Source of the DNA: JAKSCF01 sp028279945
Lineage (GTDB): Bacteria; Bacillota; Clostridia; Peptostreptococcales; JAAYPU01
Direction: 5' to 3'
Assembly: GCA_028279945.1 (NCBI GenBank)
Contig: JANQMT010000208.1
Coordinates: 1-29,442 of the forward strand
Length of the DNA stretch: 29,442 bases
Below, in pieces: positions 1-7,933 of this stretch. The notes under the pieces were generated by a model. That model worked only from the letters and a program-made list of their open reading frames with translations. It was not told the DNA's origin and searched no databases. The stretch's first letter is position 1; every line of letters starts with the position of its first letter. Position numbers and translations under genes: made by a program.

Positions 1-188
1 ATCAATGCTCCGGTCTGTTCCGCTACCCTTTCAGATAATTTCTCTGCCAAGAATATATCTGTTCCCACCGGGAGATGATGTCCATGCTGCTCGGTAGCAC
101 CTATGGGCAGAAGTGCCACCGGATATTGCCGGATTCGGTCCCTGATCTGACATCTGGACATATAGATCATGCGATTCGCTTTCATCAT
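1..188 (-). CDS. Creatininase-family amidohydrolase, N-terminal part (runs off the window)
   Basis: Only the first 62 codons are inside the window; the gene continues beyond base 1. The reading frame begins MMKANRMIYMS and contains LLPIGATEQHGHHLPVGTD, the N-terminal signature of the creatininase / creatinine amidohydrolase family, in which the Glu, His and Asp of this stretch bind the metal pair. Members hydrolyse cyclic amides such as creatinine or act in other amidohydrolase reactions, so the substrate cannot be named. The start is taken at 188, with an alternative ATG at 185, behind a GAGGAAGG-type ribosome binding site. It is the third gene downstream of a PTS antiterminator and an EIIB subunit, so it probably belongs to that carbohydrate- or acid-sugar-responsive operon. 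Family is confident; function is not. Confidence 0.85.
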   Translation of the reverse strand, partial: MMKANRMIYMSRCQIRDRIRQYPVALLPIGATEQHGHHLPVGTDIFLAEKLSERVAEQTGAL

Positions 189-227
189 TTTCCTTCCTCT
201 TTCTTTCATGTTGATGTTAAAGCTCTG

Positions 228-284
228 TTATTTTGCACGTCCCATTCCGATGATGCTGATGTTAACCTTCGTTAAGTGTTTCAT
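228..284 (-). other. 18-codon mini-ORF between EIIB and creatininase genes
   Basis: A strong GGGGG ribosome binding site precedes an ATG that opens MKHLTKVNISIIGMGRAK followed by TAA. It lies in the 135-base gap between the EIIB stop and the creatininase start. The peptide looks like the first strand and glycine loop of a Rossmann-type or PTS-type protein, so it may be the stub of a deleted gene. It could also be a translated spacer. No function is assigned. Confidence 0.35.
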
Positions 285-323
285 GTATCTGCCCCCTTTA
301 TCAATACAAGCGGAAATACGACA

Positions 324-599
324 TTATGCCAAATACGGTGCAAGTTTAGCTTCTATATTGGCTTTATCAATGATGTCATCAATGAGCACCACCGGTATCC
401 CTCCACAATCCAATTGCTTGGCTATTTCAGATGCCGCAACAACGATATCACAGGCTATGCCTTTGTAGGAGCCAATATCCACCGCCTCTCCCTCTATTTT
501 TACACCATATTTTTTGCCTATTTCTTCAATATTCATCAACAACATCAAGCTGGTGCCCAACCCCATCCCACAGACTGTCAACACTCTCAGTTTTTTCAT
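324..599 (-). CDS. PTS EIIB subunit, ascorbate/galactitol-like (SgaB/UlaB type)
   Basis: A 91-residue phosphocarrier domain of the PTS IIB (Rossmann-like) type. The phosphorylated cysteine is Cys10 in VLTVCGMGLGTSLML, the P-loop motif of lactose/ascorbate-type IIB proteins. It relays phosphate from an EIIA to sugar bound by a membrane EIIC. The start at 599 is chosen over an upstream in-frame ATG at 662 because GGAGGAG sits seven bases before it and because IIB proteins begin just ahead of the first strand. It starts 60 bases after the antiterminator stop, so the two are co-transcribed. No EIIC follows in the window; the next gene is creatininase-like. The EIIC may lie further downstream, outside the window, or have been lost. 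Confidence 0.85.
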   Translation of the reverse strand: MKKLRVLTVCGMGLGTSLMLLMNIEEIGKKYGVKIEGEAVDIGSYKGIACDIVVAASEIAKQLDCGGIPVVLIDDIIDKANIEAKLAPYLA

Positions 600-658
600 A
601 ATCAAACTCCTCCAATATTCTATAAACCGGTTTCTGACCTTTATTCTGTTCTTTTGAT

Positions 659-2788
659 TCATTCAAGATTCGAACAATTTTTGACTATATGAACCGCTTC
701 TTCTATTGTGGTAGCTTTGAAGAGACGATTTAAGCTGGTATTATCGGCAAGGAGCTTCATTAGTTGAGAAAGGGCTTTTAAATGGGTATGATGATCCGCT
801 GCACCAAGTCCGACTATAAGTCTCACCGGCTCATCGTTATCAAAGACAACAGGCTCTTTAAGCGTTATCATACTCATGCAGGCCTCTTTCACTCCGTCTT
901 CCGGACGGGCATGAGGCATAGCAACCCCTGATGCTATGACAATATATGGCCCCAGCTCTTTAACACTTTTTATCATAGCATCCACATAGCGCTTCTCCAC
1001 AAAGCCATTTTCCACCAGCATGGCACCCCCTATCCGTATCGCCTCTTCCCAATCTTTTGCCCCAACATTCACCTTGATGGTTTTCTCCGTCAATAAGTCT
1101 CTTAACACAGGCTGTGTATCTTCCTTCAAGCAAGTACGCATTTTAACCTTCAAAAACTTTGATAGATCTTTAGTCAACATGTTTCGGTCTCTTATCATAC
1201 AGTTTTTTTCGATTATATCCAAAAGCCCGTCTAAAACCGGAAGGGGGTTATCCGCTTCGGACCTTTTGGGCAGATTGGCACTTAAAAATTTATATATCTT
1301 AGCTACGTCATCTTCCAACAACAAAGGGGTAACCACTATCTGAGGTATATTGGTACCTTCAACCGGCACCGTTGAGATAATTAGATCCAGACCCTTCTCA
1401 TTGTAGAATTCCTCTATCTGTCTGGCAGCAACCGTTCCAAGAATCTCAATATTTGCAAACTTGCTTTTTATCCTGTCACACAGCAGTTTTGCAGTGCCTA
1501 CCCCGGTACCACAGACTACTACGGATTTATATTTGCTGTTTAATACCCTGTTGTTTCTCTCTATTGCTGCACCAAAATGAACAGCGATAAAGCCTGTTTC
1601 TTCGTCGGGTATTTTAGAACCGATATAGTCCTCCAAGGGTTTTAAGGAGTTCTTAACCACCTTAAAGATAACAGGGTAGTTTTCTTTTATTTCCTGAAGA
1701 ATGGGATTTTTAAGAGGAAGGTCATGTTTTAGCCGGTAAATAGTCGGCTCCAAATGTTTTATCAAGCCACTATATAATTCCTCATCAGCTAAAAAGTCCA
1801 TCTTAAATTCTTTCTGCACATTTTTAATCAGCTTATCCGTCAGAATCTGAAAATCTGCCCAGTTTTTATTGGCAAAAGTATCTAATGCCGTAACTTTTCC
1901 GCCCAAAAGATGCATGGTAATATAGCCAATTTCATCTTTGGGAATCTCAATATTGTATCTTTTCTCCAGCTCAGCCACCATAAGGGTGGCAACCTCAAAT
2001 TCCTTGCTGGGTCTGAGTTTTGACAGCTCATCCTCCGACATGGCGATAATTTTGCCGGACTGTATGCGTTTTATGGCCAAGGCCAGGTGAATTACCAAAC
2101 TGGAAAAAGCATTATCGGAAAAGGTTATCTTCAACTGCTTTTCAGCAAAGGCGATGGTTTCCTCAATAGGTAAGCTGTCAATGTCTTCGAATAGCTTTTT
2201 AATCTGGCGGACGGTGACTATATTAATCTTTCTGGGAATAGGATCTTTTAAAAGGTGCAGTGCATTTTCTGTATCTATGTTCTCCGACAAAAAAGATACT
2301 GCTGCTCTGCGCACGTCCTTTTCGCTGCCTCTGATCTTGATTCCAAAGTGAGGTAAAGATTCCAGCCGAAGGCCTTGGTTTAAAAACCACTGCCTAATAT
2401 CCCTGAGGTCATTTAAAACCGTACCCCTGCTTACGGAAATATGGGTGGCCATATCTTCTATAGTGATATAGTCTTTGGCCTTAAAAAGTTCCGCTAAGAT
2501 ATTTCTCTTTCGTTCCTGTGGCGTTAAAATGTAATCATAGCTGTTAAGCCCTTCAAGAAGTGAATGAATTTTTTGTCTCTGGCATGTCGATGGTGTGTAT
2601 TTGATGCCTGAATGTGGTTTCCTGGTGAGCTGCGGTAATTGATTCTTTTTCAAAAAATCATCAATCTTATCCAAATCATACCGGATAGTCCTGGAAGAAA
2701 GTTTTAGAGCACCAGCTAAATCCGACACTTTGACAGTTATACCTCTTGACATAAGCATGTTAATAAGCTGTGCACACCGCTCATTCAT
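659..2788 (-). CDS. PRD-containing BglG/MtlR-type transcriptional regulator with EIIB-like and EIIA domains
   Basis: A 709-residue PTS-controlled regulator with the LicR/MtlR/UlaR-like multidomain layout. Residues about 1-60 form an HTH_11 domain (VSDLAGALKLSSRTIRYDL), and about 85-145 a second, Mga-like HTH. About 190-295 is PRD1 (histidines in VIHLALAI and TMHLLGG) and 305-415 is PRD2 (LIKHLEPTI and AVHFGAAI). About 418-505 is an EIIB-like domain with the phosphocysteine motif VVCGTGVGTAKLL. About 560-705 is a type 2 EIIA domain with the active histidine in VAMPHARPEDG. Phosphorylation by HPr and EIIs is expected to tune DNA binding. It heads the operon with the EIIB at 324-599 and is preceded by AGGAGG eleven bases upstream. 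Its sugar is unknown; the UlaB-like partner suggests an acidic or ascorbate-like substrate, which is inference. Confidence 0.9.
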   Translation of the reverse strand: MNERCAQLINMLMSRGITVKVSDLAGALKLSSRTIRYDLDKIDDFLKKNQLPQLTRKPHSGIKYTPSTCQRQKIHSLLEGLNSYDYILTPQERKRNILAELFKAKDYITIEDMATHISVSRGTVLNDLRDIRQWFLNQGLRLESLPHFGIKIRGSEKDVRRAAVSFLSENIDTENALHLLKDPIPRKINIVTVRQIKKLFEDIDSLPIEETIAFAEKQLKITFSDNAFSSLVIHLALAIKRIQSGKIIAMSEDELSKLRPSKEFEVATLMVAELEKRYNIEIPKDEIGYITMHLLGGKVTALDTFANKNWADFQILTDKLIKNVQKEFKMDFLADEELYSGLIKHLEPTIYRLKHDLPLKNPILQEIKENYPVIFKVVKNSLKPLEDYIGSKIPDEETGFIAVHFGAAIERNNRVLNSKYKSVVVCGTGVGTAKLLCDRIKSKFANIEILGTVAARQIEEFYNEKGLDLIISTVPVEGTNIPQIVVTPLLLEDDVAKIYKFLSANLPKRSEADNPLPVLDGLLDIIEKNCMIRDRNMLTKDLSKFLKVKMRTCLKEDTQPVLRDLLTEKTIKVNVGAKDWEEAIRIGGAMLVENGFVEKRYVDAMIKSVKELGPYIVIASGVAMPHARPEDGVKEACMSMITLKEPVVFDNDEPVRLIVGLGAADHHTHLKALSQLMKLLADNTSLNRLFKATTIEEAVHIVKNCSNLE

Positions 2789-2928
2789 TTAAATACGCTC
2801 CTCCTCTTTAACTAAAGTATATGTCACGCTCCTCTATTCTGAAAAGCTCAATATTAATCCAATTAATTGTGGCAAATTTGTAGGTATTTTATTGATTTAA
2901 ATACATTACGCCACCATACTTCTCACTT

Positions 2929-3003
2929 TCAATTTTTATTATAAACCATACCAATACTGAATACTTTTCGGTCTACTTCAATCTTGTTGTTTAAAATCCT
3001 CAT
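2929..3003 (-). other. Small ORF (24 codons) upstream of the antiterminator
   Basis: This lies in the 424-base stretch without a recognised gene between 2788 and 3213. An ATG eight bases after AAAGGAAG opens MRILNNKIEVDRKVFSIGM and stops at TGA. I recognise no family. It may be a remnant, a leader peptide or chance. The rest of the stretch is AT-rich, apart from the palindrome at 3038-3083 and a small inverted repeat TACTCA/TGAGTA at 3087-3104. Confidence 0.2.
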
Positions 3004-3037
3004 TTGCTTCCTTTCATTTTTTGGACAAAAACATTAA

Positions 3038-3083
3038 GGGACGGTTCTTTTTGGTTCGAATTTGAACCAAGAAAAACCGTCCC
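3038..3083. repeat. Solitary REPIN-like palindrome (two inverted REP-type units)
   Basis: The left arm GGGACGGTTCTTTTTGGTTC (3038-3057) and right arm (3064-3083) are inverted copies matching at 18 of 20 positions, separated by GAATTT. The left arm is identical over all 20 bases to the repeat at 7931-7950 beside the RAYT transposase gene. This is the pattern expected of a non-autonomous element mobilised by that enzyme. Transcribed, it would fold into a long hairpin and could also act as a bidirectional transcription barrier between the two minus-strand operons. Confidence 0.85.
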
Positions 3084-3212
3084 GCCTACTCACTAGGATG
3101 AGTACGATAAATAATGCTGTTTTTATATTATATTAAAGACCTAGAAAAAATGATGAAAAGACTATGGAGAAATGACTAATATTGTTATATATTTCATTAT
3201 ACATAACTCATA

Positions 3213-4445
3213 CTATTGATTTGAGTTAAAAGCGTATTCGTTTTTTTTACTTTCTGATTTTACAACTATAGCTGTACCTACCATATCACCCATACAGTTA
3301 ATTGTCGTACTGGCCATGTCAATCAATCTATATATTCCTGCAACTATAGCGCCTACTTCTAATGGCAGGCCAAAAGCATTAACAAATATCATACCAATTA
3401 CGATGCCGCCACCTGGGATTCCTCCGGAGCCTTCTGAAAGTATTAAGCCGATTAAAACCGCACTGATTTGTTGTTCAATAGACAAAGAGATACCACAAGC
3501 CTGTGAAGTAAATATCAAAACTGCAGCCAAAAATACAGACGTTCCGTCTTTATTTAATTGTGCACCCAAAGGCAGCGTGAAAGAGTATATCTTCTTGGGA
3601 AATTTAAATCTTTTCTCCGCAATATCCATCGAAGCTGTTAGACTTGCTAAGCTGCTGCAAGTCGCTGTCGTAACCGCATAAAGTGGGGCTGACTTCTTTA
3701 AAAAGGTTATAGGTGACATTTTCGCGATAGTCGCTAAAAGTATCAAATATACTAAAATCATAAATAAATCCGCTAACCAAACAGCACCAATAAATTTTGC
3801 TAATGGACCAAATATTGAAGAGCCATACTTCCCTACAGTATTTGCAGCAAGAGCGCCAATACCTAATGGACCAAATTTTAGTACGATTGCAACCATTTTT
3901 CTAAACAAATCGGCTAGAAGCGTAAATCCCTTCTCTAATGCATCTTTTTTGTCTTTTGGCAAAAAAAGCGTACATACACCCAATATTACAGCAAATACCA
4001 CTATTTGTGCTACATTTCCTTTTGCAAATGAGGCTACAATATTTTTTGTAAAGAGATCGATGATGATTTCAGACACACTGGGAACAGCTGCAATATCAGT
4101 GGGAACGTCCCCTTCCAATACCATTCCCAGTCCAGGTTTTATTATATTCATCATAACGAGTCCTACTGTAACGGCAAAAGCAGTAGTTGTTAAATAATAT
4201 ACCATTATCTTTGTACTTATTCTTCCAACTGTACGAACATCCGATAAGCCTGTAATGGCAGATAGAAGGTTAAAAAATACTAGCGGTATGGCTGCCATCA
4301 TTAAGAGTCGAATAAATATATCACCTATAGGTTTTACAATTGTAGCTTTTTCTCCAAATATAATGCCCAATATTGCTCCAATTAGCATATACAAAAGAAT
4401 TTTAGAAGCGTCAGACATGTTCTTATATTTATCAACAATACTCAT
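3213..4445 (-). CDS. Dicarboxylate/amino acid:cation symporter (DAACS family), probably for a neutral substrate
   Basis: A 410-residue, multi-spanning secondary transporter of the DAACS/EAAT family (Glt fold), importing a substrate with Na+ or H+. Visible hallmarks are the serine-rich hairpin ATCSSLASLTASM, the TM7 motif NKDGTSVF (family NMDGT), the second hairpin GIPGGGIVIGM, and the TM8 segment LIDMASTTINCMGDMVGTA. In GltPh-like carriers the TM8 segment reads DMGRTMVN, and its Arg contacts the side-chain carboxylate of Asp/Glu. Here that position is Ser (about residue 379), so a neutral amino acid or other non-acidic substrate is more likely. It starts 42 bases after the class V aminotransferase, with AGGAGAGG as ribosome binding site, so the carrier probably feeds that enzyme. 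Expression is inferred from the sigma-54 promoter at 5715-5731. Confidence 0.9.
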   Translation of the reverse strand: MSIVDKYKNMSDASKILLYMLIGAILGIIFGEKATIVKPIGDIFIRLLMMAAIPLVFFNLLSAITGLSDVRTVGRISTKIMVYYLTTTAFAVTVGLVMMNIIKPGLGMVLEGDVPTDIAAVPSVSEIIIDLFTKNIVASFAKGNVAQIVVFAVILGVCTLFLPKDKKDALEKGFTLLADLFRKMVAIVLKFGPLGIGALAANTVGKYGSSIFGPLAKFIGAVWLADLFMILVYLILLATIAKMSPITFLKKSAPLYAVTTATCSSLASLTASMDIAEKRFKFPKKIYSFTLPLGAQLNKDGTSVFLAAVLIFTSQACGISLSIEQQISAVLIGLILSEGSGGIPGGGIVIGMIFVNAFGLPLEVGAIVAGIYRLIDMASTTINCMGDMVGTAIVVKSESKKNEYAFNSNQ

Positions 4446-4487
4446 TTTAACCTCTCCTTTTTTTCTAATAAACTTTTTATAAGGAAA

Positions 4488-5567
4488 TCACTTGGCTATA
4501 TATTTTTCAACCAAATCCATAACATGATCTATTTTTTTCTTATCCATAGGAGGCAAAATTCCAATCCGCCATGCAGTATCGGCAAACTCATTTTTCCCTA
4601 ACGACAAGGTTATATTGTGGTTTTTTTCAAAATCCTTTTTCATTTGCTTCATTGAAGTTTTTCCACAAAGGTCTATGACTAAAACAGAATTACTACGAGT
4701 AGTGTCATCCGAAAAAACTTTGAATCCTATTTTTTCAATTCTGCTAACAACATGCGCTCTTAATTCATTACTTTCAGCTCTTATATTATCAAGACCCTTT
4801 TCGAGAATTTTTTCAACTGAATAAGAAGCCGCTCTTATGACACTCGTATTAGGTGAAAAAGGTGTATAGCCATGTTCTTCATATGATTTAATATAGGTTT
4901 TTAGATTGAAAAAATATTTTGGGCATTTACTATAATCCATTGCCTTTTCCGCTTTTTTGCTTAATGCTATAAAAGCCAGTCCCGTTGGTAAAGAAAATCC
5001 TTTTTGGCTGCAGCTTATAGCACAATCAACACCCCATAAATCAAATTCAAATTCATTTACTAATAATCCTGTGCATGCATCTACTACTAGCAATATATTT
5101 GTGTCTTTTGTCAATTTGGCAAGGGGTTCTATTGAATTTAGCACGCCGGTAGAAGTTTCATTATGGGTTACTAAAACACCTTTTAAATCAGCATTTTTTA
5201 GTATGAATGCCTCTACTTCTTTAAGGTTATATGTGGTACCCCACTTATAATCTAGTGAGAAAGTGTTTAATGAATAGGCATTGCATATTTCAATATATCG
5301 ATCCCCGAAATTGCCTATATTGATTACTAAAACTTTATCACCCGGTGAAAATAAATTGACTACTGAAGCTTCCATTCCTCCGGTACCGGATGTACTTAAT
5401 GTTACAACTGTATTTTCTGTTTTAAAGACTTTTTGAATATTGTCATTTAGCTTTCTATACTCTTTGACAAATGTATCGGTTCTATGATGTATCACATCTT
5501 TTGAGTATACTTCTAATATGTCCTTAGGAATATTTCCAGGACCTGGAACAACCAATATATTTTCCAT
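4488..5567 (-). CDS. PLP-dependent class V aminotransferase (alanine-glyoxylate/serine-pyruvate type)
   Basis: A 359-residue fold-type I aminotransferase of class V. The N-terminus MENILVVPGPGNIPKDI carries the PGP motif typical of alanine-glyoxylate, serine-pyruvate and ureidoglycine-glyoxylate aminotransferases. STSGTGGMEA is the phosphate-binding region, VTHNETSTGVLN the substrate/PLP loop, VVDACTG holds the PLP-nitrogen Asp, and SCSQKGFSLP contains the Schiff-base Lys (about residue 190). The start at 5567 is preferred because AGGAAGG lies eight bases upstream. An in-frame GTG at 5663 would add a hydrophobic tail unlike the family. It is the first gene of a two-gene operon with the DAACS symporter and is driven by a -24/-12 promoter. 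The natural amino donor is not determined: serine or alanine would suit the neutral-type transporter. Confidence 0.88.
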   Translation of the reverse strand: MENILVVPGPGNIPKDILEVYSKDVIHHRTDTFVKEYRKLNDNIQKVFKTENTVVTLSTSGTGGMEASVVNLFSPGDKVLVINIGNFGDRYIEICNAYSLNTFSLDYKWGTTYNLKEVEAFILKNADLKGVLVTHNETSTGVLNSIEPLAKLTKDTNILLVVDACTGLLVNEFEFDLWGVDCAISCSQKGFSLPTGLAFIALSKKAEKAMDYSKCPKYFFNLKTYIKSYEEHGYTPFSPNTSVIRAASYSVEKILEKGLDNIRAESNELRAHVVSRIEKIGFKVFSDDTTRSNSVLVIDLCGKTSMKQMKKDFEKNHNITLSLGKNEFADTAWRIGILPPMDKKKIDHVMDLVEKYIAK

Positions 5568-5665
5568 TTTATCTACCTTCCTGAAATTTTTATTAAATGC
5601 ATTAAAATAAATAACGTAGAATGATATTGAAACTATTATTACTTCATATAATGCTATCAGCACTT

Positions 5666-5683
5666 TTAGTTAAAAAATATCAT
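5666..5683 (-). other. Five-codon leader ORF with very strong RBS ahead of the aminotransferase
   Basis: AAGGAGGTG (within 5690-5699) is followed seven bases later by ATG, giving MIFFN and TAA. It begins about 20 bases after the expected start of the sigma-54 transcript, before the aminotransferase's own ribosome binding site. It could be a translation-priming or mRNA-protecting leader. A similar arrangement (MLFL) precedes the hydrolase at 14806-16035. Confidence 0.35.
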
Positions 5684-5714
5684 AAAACACACCTCCTTAC
5701 TTAAAATTAACTAG

Positions 5715-5731
5715 AGCAAATCATATGCCAA
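5715..5731 (-). promoter_or_regulatory. Sigma-54 (-24/-12) promoter of the aminotransferase-symporter operon
   Basis: On the minus strand the sequence is TTGGCATATGATTTGCT. The invariant GG (5729-5728) and GC (5717-5716) are separated by exactly ten bases, and the flanks match the TGGCA-N6-TTGCT pattern. It points to the aminotransferase and would start transcription near 5704. The divergent neighbour encodes a sigma-54 activator, which makes the call strong. Confidence 0.88.
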
Positions 5732-5799
5732 AAAATATTATTAATTTTTTTAATAAATTCAGCCCTTTTTTTCTTTAATTTAAGTCAAATCATACAATA

Positions 5800-5827
5800 T
5801 TGACTTTTATAAGGTTTTTATTAGAAT
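5800..5827 (+). promoter_or_regulatory. Probable vegetative promoter of the PrpR-type activator gene
   Basis: TTGACT (5800-5805) and TAGAAT (5822-5827) are separated by 16 bases. The expected start point near 5834 falls in the inverted repeat at 5832-5857, which would allow autoregulation. Confidence 0.55.
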
Positions 5828-5831
5828 AATA

Positions 5832-5857
5832 TTAGGATATAATTAGGTTAATCCTAA
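5832..5857. promoter_or_regulatory. Candidate activator-binding site (inverted repeat TTAGGAT/ATCCTAA)
   Basis: TTAGGAT (5832-5838) and ATCCTAA (5851-5857) are perfect inverted 7-mers, with a further TTAGG half-site between them (TTAGGTTAATCCTAA) and a TTAGAAT just before. It lies about 100-125 bases upstream of the -24 element at 5731, a usual distance for an enhancer site of a sigma-54 activator, and also overlaps the activator gene's own promoter region. Confidence 0.6.
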
Positions 5858-5874
5858 TTCAAGAGGAGGATATA

Positions 5875-7902
5875 ATGAAAAAAACAATATGTATAGTTAG
5901 CCAAACTATCGTTACATGTGCATCCATCATAAAAGAGTTTAATAATATTTTTGGTGAATATCTTGAAATTATAGGCTGGTCAATGGAAAGCGGCCTGGAG
6001 CCCAAAAATCATGAAAGAACTGAAATATATCTGGTGACTTCAAATGCTGTGCTCAATAAAATAAAACATAAGTTAAAAAAAGATTATATTATTATATCTA
6101 GAACTCTAAACTTTGAAAAAATACATAAATTACTTGAGTTAGAAAAAGGCACTAATGCCATTTTAGTACAAAATAATTATGAGATGTCAATAGAGTCTAT
6201 AAATATTATCAAAAATGTAGGCATAGAACATATCAATCTATTGCCATATTACCCTTCTCAATCTGAAGATGTCCCCAGTAATATTAAAACAGCTATCACT
6301 ACCGGCATGTCTTCTTTGGTCCCTCCACAAATCAAAACAAGTATTGATTTAGGAACCAATACCATTGCATTCTCTGTATATTCGAATATTGTACACCGAC
6401 TAAATCTACCAGAAAAAACACTGGATGCGGTTTCCAGAGAATATATCAGTCATATTCTGCAAAGAACAGTGAAATCTATCAACACGCTAAAAGAAAACCA
6501 GCAGCTCAAAGCTAGAATAGAAGTCATATTAAATTCCGTTAATGAAGGCATCATAGCCATTGATTCTCAAAAAAAGATAATCAGCATTAATAGTACAGCA
6601 GAAAAAATATTAAATTTAAACGATGAAATGGTACTTCAAAAAAATGTGGATGAAGTATTTCCCGAATTCGAGCTGGGTGAAACTCTAAATATAAGAGAAA
6701 ATTCTAAAAATGAAATCATTAAGTATAAAAGCAAGCATTATGTTATCAACAAAAATTTAATTGTACAGCATGGGACAATTAACGGTGTTGTGGCATCATT
6801 GCATCCTGTTGCTGATGTGAAAAAGGCAGAAACAAAAATAAGACAAACTCTAAAAGATAAAGGACAAGTTGCTAAATACACCTTTCAAGATATATTAGGT
6901 AATTGTCAAGAAATTCATAATACCATAAAACTTGCAAAAAAGTTTTCCAATACAAATCTGAATATACTTCTTGTTGGTGAAAGTGGTACCGGTAAGGAAT
7001 TATTTGCTCAATCTATTCATAATGAATCAACAAGATATAACAAACCATTTGTACCCTGTAATTTTGCAGCACTAACGCCCAGTATTATGGAGAGTGAACT
7101 TTTTGGATATGAAGAAGGTGCCTTTACCGGCGCTAAGAAAGGCGGGAAAATAGGATTATTTGAAGAGGCTCATACCGGAACACTTTTTATTGATGAAATT
7201 GGTGATATTTCTTTAGATTTGCAGAAAAAAATATTAAGAGTTTTAGAAGAACGTGAAGTGCGAAAGTTAGGCAGCAGCTCATTTATTCCCATTGATGTAA
7301 GAATAATTGCAGCAACAAATAAAAATCTGAATCACATGGTAAAAGAAGGCACATTCAGAGAAGACTTATTCTTTCGTCTGTGTACACTGCCTATAAACAT
7401 TCCATCTCTAAAAAAACGAAGTACTGATATTCCATTTCTAATAAATTATTTCGCAAAACTTAATTATAATAGAACCCTTACTATACCTGGTGATATAAAA
7501 GAATATTTTGATTCATATAATTGGCCCGGTAATATTAGAGAATTGCAGAACATAGTCGATTATATGTGCAATACACTTGGAATGTCTGACAATTTAACAT
7601 TTAAGAATCTGCCTTACTATATGCAGCCCTATCAATTAAATATCAGTGTTATAGAGAAAAATAACAGCAATTTATATAAAACCGTTTTAGCAGAAATATA
7701 TAGTTTAGTTTCAAAAGGCAAAAAAGTTGGTAGAAATTCTATAAAAAATGCCCTCATGGATAAGGGGTTAAATATATCTGAGGCTAAAATAAAGAAAATC
7801 TTAAATGAATTGGACAGCGATCATTACATTAAAATTGGAAAAACGAAACAAGGCAGCACAATAACAACCCAAGGTAAGGCATATCTAGGAATAAAAGAGT
7901 GA
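5875..7902 (+). CDS. Sigma-54-dependent transcriptional activator, PrpR-type (PrpR_N-PAS-AAA+-winged helix)
   Basis: A 675-residue enhancer-binding protein. Residues about 1-190 resemble the PrpR_N sensor domain, and about 210-320 a PAS domain (VNEGIIAIDSQKKIISIN). From about 340 to 570 comes the AAA+ domain with Walker A GESGTGKE (about 368), the sigma-54-contacting loop GAFTGA (about 415), Walker B TLFIDEIGD (about 436) and the arginine-finger region FREDLFFRL. Instead of a Fis-type HTH, the C-terminus (about 590-675) is a winged-helix-like segment ending in STITTQGKAYLG, an arrangement known among clostridial relatives. The start follows AGAGGAGG by five bases. It is divergent from the aminotransferase-symporter operon, which has a -24/-12 promoter, so it very likely activates that operon in response to a small molecule sensed by its N-terminal domains. 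Confidence 0.92.
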   Translation: MKKTICIVSQTIVTCASIIKEFNNIFGEYLEIIGWSMESGLEPKNHERTEIYLVTSNAVLNKIKHKLKKDYIIISRTLNFEKIHKLLELEKGTNAILVQNNYEMSIESINIIKNVGIEHINLLPYYPSQSEDVPSNIKTAITTGMSSLVPPQIKTSIDLGTNTIAFSVYSNIVHRLNLPEKTLDAVSREYISHILQRTVKSINTLKENQQLKARIEVILNSVNEGIIAIDSQKKIISINSTAEKILNLNDEMVLQKNVDEVFPEFELGETLNIRENSKNEIIKYKSKHYVINKNLIVQHGTINGVVASLHPVADVKKAETKIRQTLKDKGQVAKYTFQDILGNCQEIHNTIKLAKKFSNTNLNILLVGESGTGKELFAQSIHNESTRYNKPFVPCNFAALTPSIMESELFGYEEGAFTGAKKGGKIGLFEEAHTGTLFIDEIGDISLDLQKKILRVLEEREVRKLGSSSFIPIDVRIIAATNKNLNHMVKEGTFREDLFFRLCTLPINIPSLKKRSTDIPFLINYFAKLNYNRTLTIPGDIKEYFDSYNWPGNIRELQNIVDYMCNTLGMSDNLTFKNLPYYMQPYQLNISVIEKNNSNLYKTVLAEIYSLVSKGKKVGRNSIKNALMDKGLNISEAKIKKILNELDSDHYIKIGKTKQGSTITTQGKAYLGIKE

Positions 7903-7908
7903 TCATTC

Positions 7909-7933
7909 CCCAAACATTCCGGAACATTTCGGG
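7909..7933. repeat. Imperfect palindrome at the left edge of the RAYT element
   Basis: A 25-base quasi-palindrome centred on TTCCGGAA, with CCC and GGG at its ends and mismatches in the flanks. It lies seven bases after the activator's stop codon and runs into the repeat at 7931. It may act as a weak terminator of the activator gene or be part of the mobile element's end. Confidence 0.4.

Noticed and set aside
3038..3083. Treating the palindrome simply as a rho-independent terminator of the aminotransferase-symporter operon
   Set aside because: Its sequence is identical to the RAYT-flanking repeat and lacks a T-run; the mobile-repeat explanation is more specific, though it may still stop transcription.
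4488..5663. A 391-residue version of the aminotransferase starting at GTG 5663
   Set aside because: The extra 32 residues are hydrophobic and unlike the family, and the ATG at 5567 has AGGAAGG at good spacing and begins at the conserved PGP region.
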